A stretch of 41,036 nucleotides of DNA, taken from contig JAPPMU010000033.1 of NCBI GenBank assembly GCA_028873965.1, positions 84,505-125,540 on the forward strand. Reading direction: 5' to 3'. The stretch comes from Chloroflexota bacterium (lineage in GTDB: Bacteria > Chloroflexota > Dehalococcoidia > Lucifugimonadales > UBA3495). Position 1 is the stretch's first letter, and each line of letters begins with the position of its first letter. A program made the translations under genes and the position numbers. The notes under the pieces were generated by a model. It did not search any database, was not told the origin of the DNA, and saw nothing but the letters and a program-made list of their open reading frames with translations. Below are positions 1 to 8,529 of this stretch, in pieces.

Positions 1-3
1 TTA

Positions 4-1860
4 CTATGGGGGGCGCCGCCACGCGGCGGCGCGGGGGGCTATCTTCTCGGGGCGCCCCCCCCCCCGCCGCTGGGGGGGGGGGGCGCGGCCGCCGGCGGCC
101 GACCAGTCGGGCTCCGTCAGCAACGGGTCGCGCCGCGGCGACGGCGGAACCGCGCCTTCGATCATGCCGACCAGCCAAACCGCGTCGGAAGTCATCCCTG
201 CCGCCCCGGCGAAAGAGGACACGAACACGCCCTGGCCGGTCGGACCCAGATGTCCGAAGGGGGTCTGCATCATCTCCGCGAGCATCTGGCGGAACGCGGC
301 CAACGTGGCGTCGTCGTTCATGCTGTCCGCGACCGCGAAATCGTCAAGCAATCTCCGGATGCGTTCCGCGGCATCACTGTCTGACCCGTTCACGTCAATT
401 GCCAGGTAACTGTCCAACAGGTCTTCCGCCCAGTCCGCGAACTTCCTCCAGGGACTGCCGTCGGCCGGTGGGTCGAGGTCTCCGACGAGTTTGTCGATGA
501 AGGCCTGGATGTCACGCGCTGCGGCCGCCTCGGCTCTCATGCCACGGGCGCGGGACGCGCTGGTTTCGCCGTCGGTTTCCCGCCGGTCGGCAGATGCGAT
601 CAGCCGTTGGGCGTGGGCGTCGAGCCGGTCGCGCCACTGCCGCACGCCGCTGACGATGCCCGCCTTGCGGGTAACCACGTCCCACCGGCTGGGGCTGAAA
701 CTCGCGGTCGCACCGGCCGGGTTCTCAACAACGGGGTTCCGCACCGGGCAACTGCTCAGCCATGCCATGACCTCCGACCTTGGGAACTGGCTGCCGCACA
801 ACTCCAGCAGGCCCATCAGGGTGCGGCCGGCCCCGGTATTCGCCAGCGGTTCCCGGTCGGGTCCGGCCATTGGGATGCCGGCCATGCGCAACTCGTCCCG
901 GATCAAGGAGGCATAGGGGTCGGCCGTGCGATAGAGGATGGCCATGCGGTGCAACGGCGTGTCGCTCTCGTTGACTTCACGCATTATCTGCCGGATGACC
1001 CATCTCAGTTCGTCGTGGGCAGTGGGCGCGACGTGCAATCTGGCGGAGCCGGCGCGCAAAGGAGTGTCTGATTCGGCGGCCGCGGGAGCGGTTGGCGAGG
1101 CCGTCTTTCCGCGCAGCCTGGCCGCCAGGTCCAGCGTCGACTCGTCGGCGGCCACATCCCCGGTGATGCCCAATATGACCGCGCACCGGCGGCGCCCAAC
1201 CAGGGATTCCATCAACCTGACTTCACCCGGTGAAAGTCCGTGGGGCAGGTGGAAGACGATCAGTCCCAGGTCGTCCAATCCGGGGGCGGCGCCGGCGTTC
1301 ACCGTGGCCGCCCCCGCCTCGGCCAGGTCCTCCGCGTCGTACCATCCACCGGCGGTGAGCCGGCGAAAACGGTCGTACAGGCGGGCCATCTCACCGGCGA
1401 TGCCCCCACGGGATGCCAGGGCTGAGCGCATGGCATCGTCGGTGTTGCGCAGTTGGCGGAACGCGGCGCGGACGCTGGACTGTGTGCTGGGATGCTCGGA
1501 TACGTCGCGCAACGGGCCGTCGGTTTGCGCCAGCGCCTGCCGCACCGCCAGGTTTTCCAGCACGCCGGTCAGCGGCTGGCGTCCCTGTTGCGCCAGCGCA
1601 GCCGCCCCCAGCAGCTCGGACAATACGGCCACCGGCATGAACCGGACGTTGGCGAACCCCGTGCGTCCCAACTCCTGGCGCAGCGACAAGCCGGCGTACC
1701 GCGTCGGGGTGACCACGGTTACCGGAGCCAGAACGTCGTCTCGTTTCTCTTCTCTGATGAGCCGCCAGAGTTCCCGGGTCAAATCCGGGGACAGGCGGTC
1801 CACGATGAGACGCGGTGGGGTGGCATTTCCGGCTTGGTGCATGGGATTGTCCGTTGTCAT
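4..1860 (-). CDS. AddB/RexB-like helicase-nuclease subunit, 3' end broken at contig edge
   Basis: The protein resembles the AddB (ATP-dependent nuclease subunit B) family, which works with AddA to process double-strand breaks. Visible support is an N-terminal strand-loop region with VTVVTPTRYAGLSLR and, near residues 560-600, the family-like block VFVSSFAGAAGMTSDAVWLVGMIEG followed by PPSPRRDPLL. In the family this block is followed by a long C-terminal part with a PD-(D/E)XK nuclease and often a Cys-ligated Fe-S site. Here the frame decays after DPLLTEPDW into Pro/Gly/Arg low-complexity sequence across an 11-C and a 12-G homopolymer (about 55-83) and stops at position 4. At 618 aa it is far shorter than usual. 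I read this as bad sequence at the contig end rather than a natural truncation. No clear ribosome binding site precedes the start, because repeat A1 abuts it; Met7 is an alternative start. Confidence 0.65.
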   Translation of the reverse strand: MTTDNPMHQAGNATPPRLIVDRLSPDLTRELWRLIREEKRDDVLAPVTVVTPTRYAGLSLRQELGRTGFANVRFMPVAVLSELLGAAALAQQGRQPLTGVLENLAVRQALAQTDGPLRDVSEHPSTQSSVRAAFRQLRNTDDAMRSALASRGGIAGEMARLYDRFRRLTAGGWYDAEDLAEAGAATVNAGAAPGLDDLGLIVFHLPHGLSPGEVRLMESLVGRRRCAVILGITGDVAADESTLDLAARLRGKTASPTAPAAAESDTPLRAGSARLHVAPTAHDELRWVIRQIMREVNESDTPLHRMAILYRTADPYASLIRDELRMAGIPMAGPDREPLANTGAGRTLMGLLELCGSQFPRSEVMAWLSSCPVRNPVVENPAGATASFSPSRWDVVTRKAGIVSGVRQWRDRLDAHAQRLIASADRRETDGETSASRARGMRAEAAAARDIQAFIDKLVGDLDPPADGSPWRKFADWAEDLLDSYLAIDVNGSDSDAAERIRRLLDDFAVADSMNDDATLAAFRQMLAEMMQTPFGHLGPTGQGVFVSSFAGAAGMTSDAVWLVGMIEGAVPPSPRRDPLLTEPDWSAAGGRAPPPQRRGGGRPEKIAPRAAAWRRPP

Positions 1861-1861
1861 T

Positions 1862-1970
1862 GTCAGAATCAGGATTTTCAGGATTCAGGGATTACCAGGA
1901 TTGGAGCCCTCCTATGGAAAAGAACACCCAATCCTGAAAATCTTTCAATCCAGTAAATCCTGATTCTGAC
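1862..1970. repeat. Family A inverted repeat, copy 1
   Basis: This is a 109 bp imperfect palindrome that opens with GTCAGAATCAGGATTTT and closes with AAATCCTGATTCTGAC. It fills the gap between the AddB-like and Lhr genes. Related copies are at 10287-10565, 22434-22543, 27710-27987 and 36910-37019. No coding capacity is evident. Confidence 0.85.
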
Positions 1971-2026
1971 GATTCCCCGCCGCAAGCTGTCACGCATGAG
2001 GCACAAGGGATGTACAGTCGGGAAAT

Positions 2027-5000
2027 TCAGTTGAGGTTGAAACGCGCAGCGGGTACGGGCTCCAGCACCCCGTGGTCCGGCAACGGCCAGGCCGGTGGGG
2101 TTGAGCCCTGGCTGGTGTCATGGGGCGCGCGCCGTTCCGGTTGGGGAGGCCGGATGGGGCCGTAGAGGAGACTTACGGCAGTATCCATGGTTACCGCGTC
2201 GGCGTTGGAACGGTTGACGACGATGCTTTTTTCCAGCGACGCCACCGGAACGCCGTCGCGGAACACGACCCGGTTGCCCGGCTGGGACGGTACCCGCTCG
2301 CCGGGGGTGACGATGCCGACCAGGTTCAGCGGATCGCAGGCCGAAACGACTTCCATGGCGCCGGCGGCCGGGGCGCGGTGCGCTTCCCGCAGCGCCGGGA
2401 CGGCGTCGGGCAGGGCAAACTGCTCCCCGACGAAACCGGAGACGAACCGCCCGCCCCGAATCTCTCCCCTGGCCTCCAGCCGGCGGTAGATGCTCGCCAA
2501 ATCCCGCCAGCGGGGAGCCATCCTTTCCCGGGCCAGCAACTCGGGGAATACCACGCCGTACCGATGCAGCAGTTGCATGGCTTTGGCTTCCAGGGGGTCT
2601 TCCACTGGGTCGAGGGCCTCCAGCAGAGACCATCGTCCGGCGCTGACCTGCCGCTGCGAACGCGGACGTTGGGACGCTGATGGCTGGCTGCCGCGGAGGC
2701 GCGAGCGCAAGGCAGATGACGCAGCGTTGTTCTTGCCGCTGGCGCGTTTCCGGTCCGCCCGGTTCCGGTTTGGTTTTGCGCTGATGCGGGTACGGAGCGG
2801 GATGACGCTGTCGCACGTCACCAGCCCGTTGGCCGCCAGCATCCACAGGGCTTCCTCCACGTCCGATGGCAGGCGTCGGGTGCGGGCGATCAGGTCGCTC
2901 TGGAAGCAGGCGCCCCGGGTGGACAGGACTTCCAGAATCTCCGCCCCCGCGCCTTTCAGATTGTCCACGCTCTCCGGAGCCGCGTCCAACAGCCAGTCCA
3001 GGGACTCGCGCAGGGTTATGGTGATGCCCGACGCGCGGGTCAGGGGAGCGGCCCGCGGAAGGGAGCCAATGCCGGATGCGACGCTATTGCCACGGGACAG
3101 TCGTCCCCAAACCACCTCCCCGCCGGTGCACAGCCGATCCAGCAACTCGGGACCGTAGTCGGCAACGCGGCGCGCCAGCAACTCCGGCTCCCACGCGGCG
3201 ACGGCGGTCTCGAACCCCTGGAGCCTGTCGATGACGTCCAGCAGTCCGCCCTCGCCGGAGGTTTCCCAACCCGTGGCCGCGTGTTGCCACTGGAACAGGA
3301 AGCGCATGAACGACGCTTGCGAAACGGGTTCGACCTCCCGCCGCAGACGGCCCACGGTGGCGCGGTGGATGCGGGCGAGAATACGCCGGTCGCAGAACTC
3401 TTCCTCGTCAACACCGGGGCGGAAACTGCCCCGCAGGACCAGCCCTTCGTTTTCCAGCCCGGCCACGGCGGCATCAACGTCGGCCACCGTCAGGCAGAGC
3501 AATCCGGCCATCTCGCCGGCGGTGAATGGGCCGGAGGACTCAGCCCAACCCCGGACGAGGCGCAGTACGGCGTCCTCCCGCTCCATTGCATCCCCGTCAT
3601 GCCCGATGGCCGGGGGCAGCAGGCTGACCCGGCCTTCCAGAACCGCATCCGGGTAGCCGGCGGAGACGAGGCCGGCCTGTTCGGCCGCCAGCCAAAGAGT
3701 CGCGCCGTCCGCATGGACCGTGCGCAGCGCCCGTCCCGCCTGGGCCAGGTCTTCCAGCCATCCGAGGAGCATCTCCCGGGAGGCCGTCTCCGTGCGCGCG
3801 GCCAGTTCGTCCAGCGGAGCCGCTCCCAGGGTCAGCAGGGCGTCGTGGAGTTCCTCGGCGTCACGGATGGGCGGCCAGGCGTAGGCCGCCTCTTCCCGGA
3901 TGGCCTCCGGGTCCAGGGCGGACAGATCGCGGGCGTCCTCGGGGAGGGCGCGGCGCAGAGAGACAGCGCGGGCCCGCCGCTCCTCCAATGGCGCGTCGTC
4001 CAGGAAGGCGTAGGGCATGGCGTTGAGAATCTGGTGGGCGAACACTGACGGCTGCACCGTGTCCTTGGCGAACACCTCGATCTCGCCGGAACGAATGGAC
4101 GCCAGGACGCTCTTCAGCCCTTCCAGGCTCATGGCCTCGGTGAGGCAGTCGCGGGTGGTCTCGAACACCAGGGGGTGGTCCGGCGGCTCAATGTCCCCGG
4201 GCGCCGCGTTGTCCTGGCACTGCACCTGGGCCGGGAACACGGCGGCCAGCAGGTCGTCGGAGCGCATCCTTTGCAGCGGCGCCGGCACCTTCTTGCCGCC
4301 GGAGTGTCGCAGCAGGGCCAGGAAGCGGGAAGCGTTCCAGCGCCAGCGGGTTCCGTACAAGGGGGCCTGGAAAATCGCCTGGGTGAGCACCTCCTCCACG
4401 GTGTTGGGCGACAGGTAGTTGAACACGTCGCCCACGGGGAAGGCCATGCTGGGCCCCAGGGAGAAATTCAGCCCGTCGTCGGTGGCCGATGCCTGGAGCT
4501 CGAAGTCGAAGGTGCGGCAGATGCGCTTCCGCAGGGCCATGCCCCAGGCCCGGTTGATGGCCGCGCCAAAGGGAGCGTGGATCACCAGCTGCATACCGCC
4601 GCTCTCGTCGAAGAACCGCTCGGCGACCACCCGGCCGGCGGTGGGAACCACGCCCAGGACCCGCTTGCCTTCGATGAGATATGCCACCAGCTGCCGAGCG
4701 ACCTCCGGCGACACGCCGGCCTCGGACAGCAGCCACGCCTCGGCGCGCTGCGGATTGTCGAGGAGCCGGTCGATACCTTCCCGAAGCTGCGTGATCTCGT
4801 CGGAGAGTTCCCAGGTGCGGCCGGGGGCTTCGCCCAGCCAGAAGGGGATGGTGGGCAGGTTGCCCTGGGCGTCTTCCACCCGGACCCGCCCGCTTTCTAC
4901 GCGGCGGACTTTCCAGGGAGTGTTGCCCAGCAGGAAGACGTCGCCGGCCATGCTCTCGATGGCGAAGTCCTCGTTGACGGTGCCCACGAAAGTGCCGTCC

Positions 5001-6532
5001 GGGTCGGCCACCACGTCGTAGTCAGCGTTGTCGGGAATGGCCCCGCCGCTGGTCAGGGCGGCGAGACGGGCGCCCCGGCGTCCCTTCAACTGATGGTTGA
5101 TGCCGTCCCGGTGCAGGTGGGCGCCGTTCCGTCCCAAGCGGGGAGCAAACCCCTGGGAAAGGGACGTGACCACCTGGTCGAACCGGTCCCGGGGCAGGTC
5201 ACGGTAGGGATAGGCCCGCCGGCACAGCTCGAACAACTCGTCCTCGTCCCAGTCTTCCGAGGCGCAGGCGGCCACCATCTGTTGCGCCATCACGTCCAGC
5301 GGCCAGGACGGAATGGCAAAGGTGTCCAGGTTGCCGTGCAGCAGCGCCCGGGACAGCGCGGCGCACTCCAGCATCTCATCCCGGGTGAGGGGGAACAGCT
5401 TGCCCTTGGGCACGCCGCCCACGGTGTGTCCCGACCGGCCCACCCGCTGCACCAGCAATCCGATAGAGCGGGGGGAACCGATCTGGCACACCAGGTCGAT
5501 GTCGCCGATGTCGATGCCCAGTTCCAGCGACGCGGTGGCGACACAGACCTTCACCTGTCCGTTTTTCAGCTTCTGCTCGGCGTCCCAGCGGGTGGCCCGG
5601 GACAGGCTGCCATGGTGGGCGACGACCGCTTCCTCTCCAAGACGCGAAGAAAGCTGGTGGGCGACTCGTTCCACCAGGCGGCGGGTGTTGACGAAGACGA
5701 GAGTGATGGCGTGGGTCTCGGTGAGTCCGGCGATGGCGTCCAGGGTCTCGCCCCAGATTTCATGGGTGGCGATGGGGCCAAGTTCCTGCTCCGGCAGCTC
5801 CACGGACAGGTCAATCTTCCGGCGGCTGCCCGTATCCACGACCACGCAATCGGGATTGCCGTCGGCGTCGATGTGCCGGTTGCCCACCAGGAAGCGGGCC
5901 ATATTCGACAGCGGCCGCTGCGTTGCGGACAGACCGATGCGGGTGATGGGCTCCTCGGAAAGCTGGCACAGCCGCTCCACGGACAAGGCCAGGTGGGCGC
6001 CGCGCTTGTCGTCGGCCACGGCGTGGATCTCGTCCAGGATCAGCGTATGGACGTGCTTCAGACCCCGCCGGCCGCTCTCCGACGTCAGCAGGATGTACAG
6101 CGACTCTGGGGTCGTGATCAGGATGTGCGGCGGCCGCTTGGCCAGCTTCTGCCGTTCCGATGCCGGCGTGTCCCCGGTGCGTACTGCCGTGGTTATCTGG
6201 GGTATCGGGGTTCCGTTCTCCTCGGCCAGCGCGGAGATCTCTTCCAAGGGTGTCGCCAGGTTTTTCCGGATGTCGTTGGACAGGGCCTTGAGGGGCGAAA
6301 CGTAAACCACCTGCGTCGCGTCGGGCAGTTCCGCGTCCATTCCTTGCCGCGCCAGCTGATCGATGCAGGTGAGGAAGGCGGTGAGGGTCTTGCCCGACCC
6401 GGTGGGAGCGGCGATGAGCGTGTGCCGCCCCTGTGCGATGGCCGGCCAACCGACAGCTTGGGCCTCCGTGGGCGCGTCGAACCGGCCGCAGAACCAGCGT
6501 TGAATGACGGGATGGAACGAGGACAGGGACAT
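2027..6532 (-). CDS. lhr: Lhr-type large ATP-dependent DEAD/DEAH helicase
   Basis: This is a superfamily 2 DNA helicase of the long Lhr family, an ATP-driven 3'-5' translocase linked to DNA repair. With the start chosen here it is 1501 aa, close to the roughly 1500 aa of full-length Lhr. Visible motifs: Walker A APTGSGKT (42-49), TPES (141-144), DEIH (167-170), SAT (202-204) and motif VI QRVGRSGH (362-369), followed by the winged-helix/beta-barrel Lhr core and a long C-terminal extension. That extension contains a very basic Arg/Lys/Ser linker (protein region encoded around 2650-2790). The reading frame is open for 41 codons upstream, but the residues there do not look like Lhr and the helicase fold begins at MSLSSFHPVIQRWF, so the start is placed at 6532. 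It lies downstream of, and in the same direction as, no obvious operon partner; the AddB-like gene follows after repeat A1. Confidence 0.93.
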   Translation of the reverse strand: MSLSSFHPVIQRWFCGRFDAPTEAQAVGWPAIAQGRHTLIAAPTGSGKTLTAFLTCIDQLARQGMDAELPDATQVVYVSPLKALSNDIRKNLATPLEEISALAEENGTPIPQITTAVRTGDTPASERQKLAKRPPHILITTPESLYILLTSESGRRGLKHVHTLILDEIHAVADDKRGAHLALSVERLCQLSEEPITRIGLSATQRPLSNMARFLVGNRHIDADGNPDCVVVDTGSRRKIDLSVELPEQELGPIATHEIWGETLDAIAGLTETHAITLVFVNTRRLVERVAHQLSSRLGEEAVVAHHGSLSRATRWDAEQKLKNGQVKVCVATASLELGIDIGDIDLVCQIGSPRSIGLLVQRVGRSGHTVGGVPKGKLFPLTRDEMLECAALSRALLHGNLDTFAIPSWPLDVMAQQMVAACASEDWDEDELFELCRRAYPYRDLPRDRFDQVVTSLSQGFAPRLGRNGAHLHRDGINHQLKGRRGARLAALTSGGAIPDNADYDVVADPDGTFVGTVNEDFAIESMAGDVFLLGNTPWKVRRVESGRVRVEDAQGNLPTIPFWLGEAPGRTWELSDEITQLREGIDRLLDNPQRAEAWLLSEAGVSPEVARQLVAYLIEGKRVLGVVPTAGRVVAERFFDESGGMQLVIHAPFGAAINRAWGMALRKRICRTFDFELQASATDDGLNFSLGPSMAFPVGDVFNYLSPNTVEEVLTQAIFQAPLYGTRWRWNASRFLALLRHSGGKKVPAPLQRMRSDDLLAAVFPAQVQCQDNAAPGDIEPPDHPLVFETTRDCLTEAMSLEGLKSVLASIRSGEIEVFAKDTVQPSVFAHQILNAMPYAFLDDAPLEERRARAVSLRRALPEDARDLSALDPEAIREEAAYAWPPIRDAEELHDALLTLGAAPLDELAARTETASREMLLGWLEDLAQAGRALRTVHADGATLWLAAEQAGLVSAGYPDAVLEGRVSLLPPAIGHDGDAMEREDAVLRLVRGWAESSGPFTAGEMAGLLCLTVADVDAAVAGLENEGLVLRGSFRPGVDEEEFCDRRILARIHRATVGRLRREVEPVSQASFMRFLFQWQHAATGWETSGEGGLLDVIDRLQGFETAVAAWEPELLARRVADYGPELLDRLCTGGEVVWGRLSRGNSVASGIGSLPRAAPLTRASGITITLRESLDWLLDAAPESVDNLKGAGAEILEVLSTRGACFQSDLIARTRRLPSDVEEALWMLAANGLVTCDSVIPLRTRISAKPNRNRADRKRASGKNNAASSALRSRLRGSQPSASQRPRSQRQVSAGRWSLLEALDPVEDPLEAKAMQLLHRYGVVFPELLARERMAPRWRDLASIYRRLEARGEIRGGRFVSGFVGEQFALPDAVPALREAHRAPAAGAMEVVSACDPLNLVGIVTPGERVPSQPGNRVVFRDGVPVASLEKSIVVNRSNADAVTMDTAVSLLYGPIRPPQPERRAPHDTSQGSTPPAWPLPDHGVLEPVPAARFNLN

Positions 6533-6752
6533 GGCCGGAATTTTAACACAGCGCGGCGGGTTGGCATCCCCTCGCGTGTCAGAACCGATGGTGATAATGA
6601 AGGCAGCCGCCGCTTGGGGAATCCAGGGCTGACTGATACAGTTGAGCCACGACATCCTCGCGCCAGCCGACCGAGAAAATCAGCGAAAACGCCGCCGCCG
6701 AAAACCCGTCAGCGCAAAAATCGCGCACATCCGCGTCCATAGGAGAGAAATC

Positions 6753-7238
6753 ATGGCAGTTGCAAACAATGGCAACGACCTTTACGAAGTCATCCTCATC
6801 GAATCGGACGACGACTTTGCGGTCATTTGCCCCGGCATCCCCGGTGCCATTTCCCAAGGCAAAGACCGGGAGGAGGCGCTGGTGATGATTGCCGACGCAA
6901 TGGCCGCGTGCCGGATGTATCCCTTGCCGGGAGATGACATGCCGGAGCGTCAGGCCGAACTGCGTGAACTGGGTAAGGCCAAAATCATAGAACTGATAGC
7001 AGAATGCGAGCGCGACGGCTGGCAGTACGAACTCCATCAGGTAACGCCGCAGCTGATAAGGCCGCCCTCGACGGTCGAAGAACATCCAACGCCAACCAGG
7101 AGAGATAAGCGAAACTATAATTGTCAAATGATCGTGATAATGATAACAATCGTCGTTACCGTGCTGTCAGTCAGTTGCCAATCCCGACCTGATCCCGTAA
7201 ATCTTACTGATCGCCCTGAAGTGAAAAAAATATGCTGA
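6753..7238 (+). CDS. Orphan HicB-like protein with a hydrophobic C-terminal tail
   Basis: Residues 10-60 match the HicB partial RNase-H fold: YEVILIESDDDFAVICPGIPG, then an EEAL.MIADAMAACRM helix. HicB proteins are antitoxins to the mRNA-cleaving toxin HicA, but no HicA-like ORF of about 60 aa is found on either side, so the role here is open. The start at 6753 is set by AGGAGAG at 6741-6747. The HicB-like part ends near residue 110, yet the frame stays open into a hydrophobic stretch (MIVIMITIVVTVLSVSC) and stops at 7236-7238 just after a run of seven A. That tail looks like the signal peptide of a separate lipoprotein gene (see 7128-7668), so the two genes may have become joined by loss of a stop codon or by a sequence error. 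The HicB assignment is fairly secure; the tail is not. Confidence 0.6.
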   Translation: MAVANNGNDLYEVILIESDDDFAVICPGIPGAISQGKDREEALVMIADAMAACRMYPLPGDDMPERQAELRELGKAKIIELIAECERDGWQYELHQVTPQLIRPPSTVEEHPTPTRRDKRNYNCQMIVIMITIVVTVLSVSCQSRPDPVNLTDRPEVKKIC

Positions 7239-7668
7239 TTGTCTGCACCAAGCGAGTATCTTGCGTGAACAAGCAAACACTACTTTTGACGACGCTCCAA
7301 TAGTCGCCTCGATATACGTGTGCAGACACTTGGAACCTGAATTACCTGATCCACCTCGGGACCAAATGGAACGTTTAGAATATACCCTCGAATGCTGGGG
7401 AGAAACTTCGGACTGGTATCCCAGTCGTTATGGGCTGGCTCCAGGCAATTGGCCTTATTCGTTCGAGGTTGGCGTGTATTTTTCATACACGGTCTGTGAT
7501 CCATTCGATGATTTTCATCCCGAATGGCGCGGGGGGCGATGCACCAACGTAAAATGGGTCAGTTCTCTCGTTGCGGCCAACATTGACGAGGGACGCCATC
7601 AACGGCGTCCCTCTTTCGTTAGGGGATTTAATTCCTCGCAGGACCGCGTTGAGAGCGAAGACTCGTAG
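7128..7668 (+). pseudogene. Small lipoprotein-like gene interrupted at an A7 run
   Basis: From ATG 7128 the frame gives a hydrophobic signal-like segment ending LSVSC, a weak lipobox, then Gln/Pro-rich residues. It stops at 7236 directly after seven A (7224-7230). Dropping one A restores a continuous frame that runs on as KKYADCLHQASILREQ and through a Cys/Trp/Tyr-rich body (VCRHLEPELPD, LECWGE, YFSYTVCDPFDD). So one gene of roughly 150 aa appears to be split by a one-base change. The downstream half alone could start at TTG 7261, but that codon has no ribosome binding site. The downstream frame also reads through a strong terminator hairpin (7588-7613) before stopping at 7668, which suggests the true end is near 7586. 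I do not recognise the family. GC is lower than in flanking metabolic genes. Confidence 0.4.
7588..7620 (+). terminator. Rho-independent terminator
   Basis: A perfect 10 bp stem, GAGGGACGCC pairing with GGCGTCCCTC (7588-7597 and 7604-7613), encloses a 6 nt loop and is followed by TTTCGTT. It lies inside the open frame of the lipoprotein-like ORF, which argues that the ORF end is not the natural one. Confidence 0.75.
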
Positions 7669-7705
7669 AGATTTACTACAGTGGTGTCTCTCCTGAGTTT
7701 AAGAG

Positions 7706-7733
7706 TTGACGAAAATGAAACGGGCGGTATAGC
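7706..7733 (+). promoter_or_regulatory. Sigma-70-type promoter for the leader/SSB-like unit
   Basis: A TTGACG -35 box (7706-7711) is separated by 16 bp from TATAGC (7728-7733). The transcript would begin near 7740, just before the AGGAGG site at 7745-7750. No other good promoter is seen upstream of the SSB-like gene. Confidence 0.5.
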
Positions 7734-7757
7734 CTGCTATTTACAGGAGGTGTAGCG

Positions 7758-8051
7758 ATGAATCGACACGCTGCTATGCGCGGCCCACCACGCGACGATA
7801 AAAAGCCCCGGCAGATTTCGACCCCCGCCGGGGCAGACAAACTCCCAACCCTATCATCAGGCAGCGTCCCCTCAGGGGAACGCCAAGGAGCTCAGTCGTG
7901 GGCAATTTACAACGCGAACCCTCAAATGGCAACCGGATCAAGTTCATTGGCAACATTGGCCGTTTCGTTCGGCGTCAAACTGGCGGAATATCCGTCGATG
8001 TTGCCCACAACGACCGCGATTCCACCACTTGGTACAGAGTGCTGCCCGTGA
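7758..8051 (+). CDS. Leader ORF overlapping the SSB-like gene out of frame
   Basis: A 97-codon ORF starts at ATG 7758 with an excellent ribosome binding site (AGGAGG at 7745-7750, 7 nt spacing) right behind a promoter. The first 45 residues are polar and Gly/Pro/Arg-rich (MRGPPRDDKKPRQ, PAGADKLPTLSSG) and encode two strong RNA hairpins. The remaining half overlaps the SSB-like gene in another frame and looks like a shadow. It may be a translated leader that couples expression to the next gene, or the start may simply be part of a structured 5' region. I recognise no domain. The promoter and RBS are seen directly; the regulatory role is inferred. Confidence 0.3.
   Translation: MNRHAAMRGPPRDDKKPRQISTPAGADKLPTLSSGSVPSGERQGAQSWAIYNANPQMATGSSSLATLAVSFGVKLAEYPSMLPTTTAIPPLGTECCP
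7805..7883 (+). promoter_or_regulatory. Two tandem RNA hairpins upstream of the SSB-like gene
   Basis: Hairpin 1 pairs GCCCCGGC (7805-7812) with GCCGGGGC (7827-7834). Hairpin 2 pairs GCGTCCCC (7864-7871) with GGGGAACGC (7875-7883) across a TCA loop, with one bulged base. Hairpin 2 ends one base before the AAGGAG ribosome binding site (7885-7890) of the GTG start at 7898. The placement suggests control of translation. Neither has a U-tract, so they are not terminators. Confidence 0.55.
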
Positions 8052-8200
8052 ATTCGGACATACTGCGACGTTTGAGTCCGGGTGACAGGGTAGAAATTTC
8101 TGGGGTGATACTGCGTTCAGAGCCGCATCTGCTGGTGAACGGTGTCTTGCGATTGATTGAAACTCGCGGAGCACCAGACGGACAACTACCATTGTGGTGA
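7898..8200 (+). CDS. Short SSB-like OB-fold protein
   Basis: This 100 aa protein has the layout of a minimal single-stranded nucleic-acid-binding OB fold. It has NRIKFIGNIG at the first strand, SVDVAHNDRDSTTWYRV in the centre (compare the T-x-W-[FY]-R-V strand of SSB), LSPGDRVEISGVIL for the strand after the helix, and a final strand near VNGVLRLIETRG. It lacks the long Gly/Pro-rich tail and acidic tip of housekeeping SSB, ending QLPLW. The GTG start at 7898 is chosen because AAGGAG lies 7 nt upstream; no ATG in the frame fits. It follows a structured leader. Binding to single-stranded DNA or RNA is inferred from the fold only. Short proteins of this kind are often found on mobile elements, but no replication or integrase gene is adjacent. 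Confidence 0.5.
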   Translation: MGNLQREPSNGNRIKFIGNIGRFVRRQTGGISVDVAHNDRDSTTWYRVLPVNSDILRRLSPGDRVEISGVILRSEPHLLVNGVLRLIETRGAPDGQLPLW

Positions 8201-8247
8201 GCTAGCTAACTGCAGTTGTCGCCTGCCCCCACGCCCCACCACCCCGG

Positions 8248-8253
8248 TATAAT
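8248..8253 (+). promoter_or_regulatory. Consensus -10 box upstream of the antitoxin-toxin pair
   Basis: A perfect TATAAT sits 58 bp before the start of the 72 aa ORF. The sequence upstream is C-rich with no convincing -35 box at 16-18 bp, so an activator or a weak promoter is implied. Confidence 0.35.
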
Positions 8254-8310
8254 GGCCCCAAAGCCACTACCGAGGATGGCGGGGCCGCCGCCGCTTACAG
8301 GACAACCGCT

Positions 8311-8529
8311 ATGACTGATAACAACTATCAACACGCCGGCCCTTCGGTTCTTCCGGACAGCGAACTGATCGACGTTACCGAACTCGGCAAAAGGGCAATC
8401 GCCATGGATCCCAGGAAAACGCTGATCGACTACAGCGGTCTCAACTTCAAAGAGATGTTGATGGCTTGCCCAATCGACGGGATTGACCTTACACGGGAAC
8501 CCGAATATCCGCGCGAAGTGGAACTGTAA
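8311..8529 (+). CDS. Putative antitoxin partner of the FitB/VapC-type toxin
   Basis: A 72 aa acidic protein encoded directly upstream of a PIN-domain toxin; its TAA stop overlaps the toxin ATG by one base (TAATG). Position and size are those of an antitoxin. The sequence does not show a clear ribbon-helix-helix, AbrB or Phd motif. The C-terminal half (DYSGLNFKEMLMACPIDGIDL followed by an acidic REPEYPREVEL end) would suit a toxin-wrapping tail, while the N-terminal part (DVTELGKRAIAMDP) could form a short helix pair. The ribosome binding site is weak. The function is inferred from context alone. Confidence 0.5.
   Translation: MTDNNYQHAGPSVLPDSELIDVTELGKRAIAMDPRKTLIDYSGLNFKEMLMACPIDGIDLTREPEYPREVEL

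Noticed and set aside
4175..6742. An 855-codon open frame on the plus strand opposite the Lhr gene
   Set aside because: It is the antisense of a well-matched helicase, is rich in Gly/Gln/His/Val as expected for the complement of GC-rich coding DNA, and shows no domain or ribosome binding site.
7224..7230. Programmed -1 frameshift at the A7 run
   Set aside because: A -1 shift leads to a stop after about 30 codons; joining the two halves needs the equivalent of a +1 shift or loss of one A, so the classic slippery-site model does not fit.
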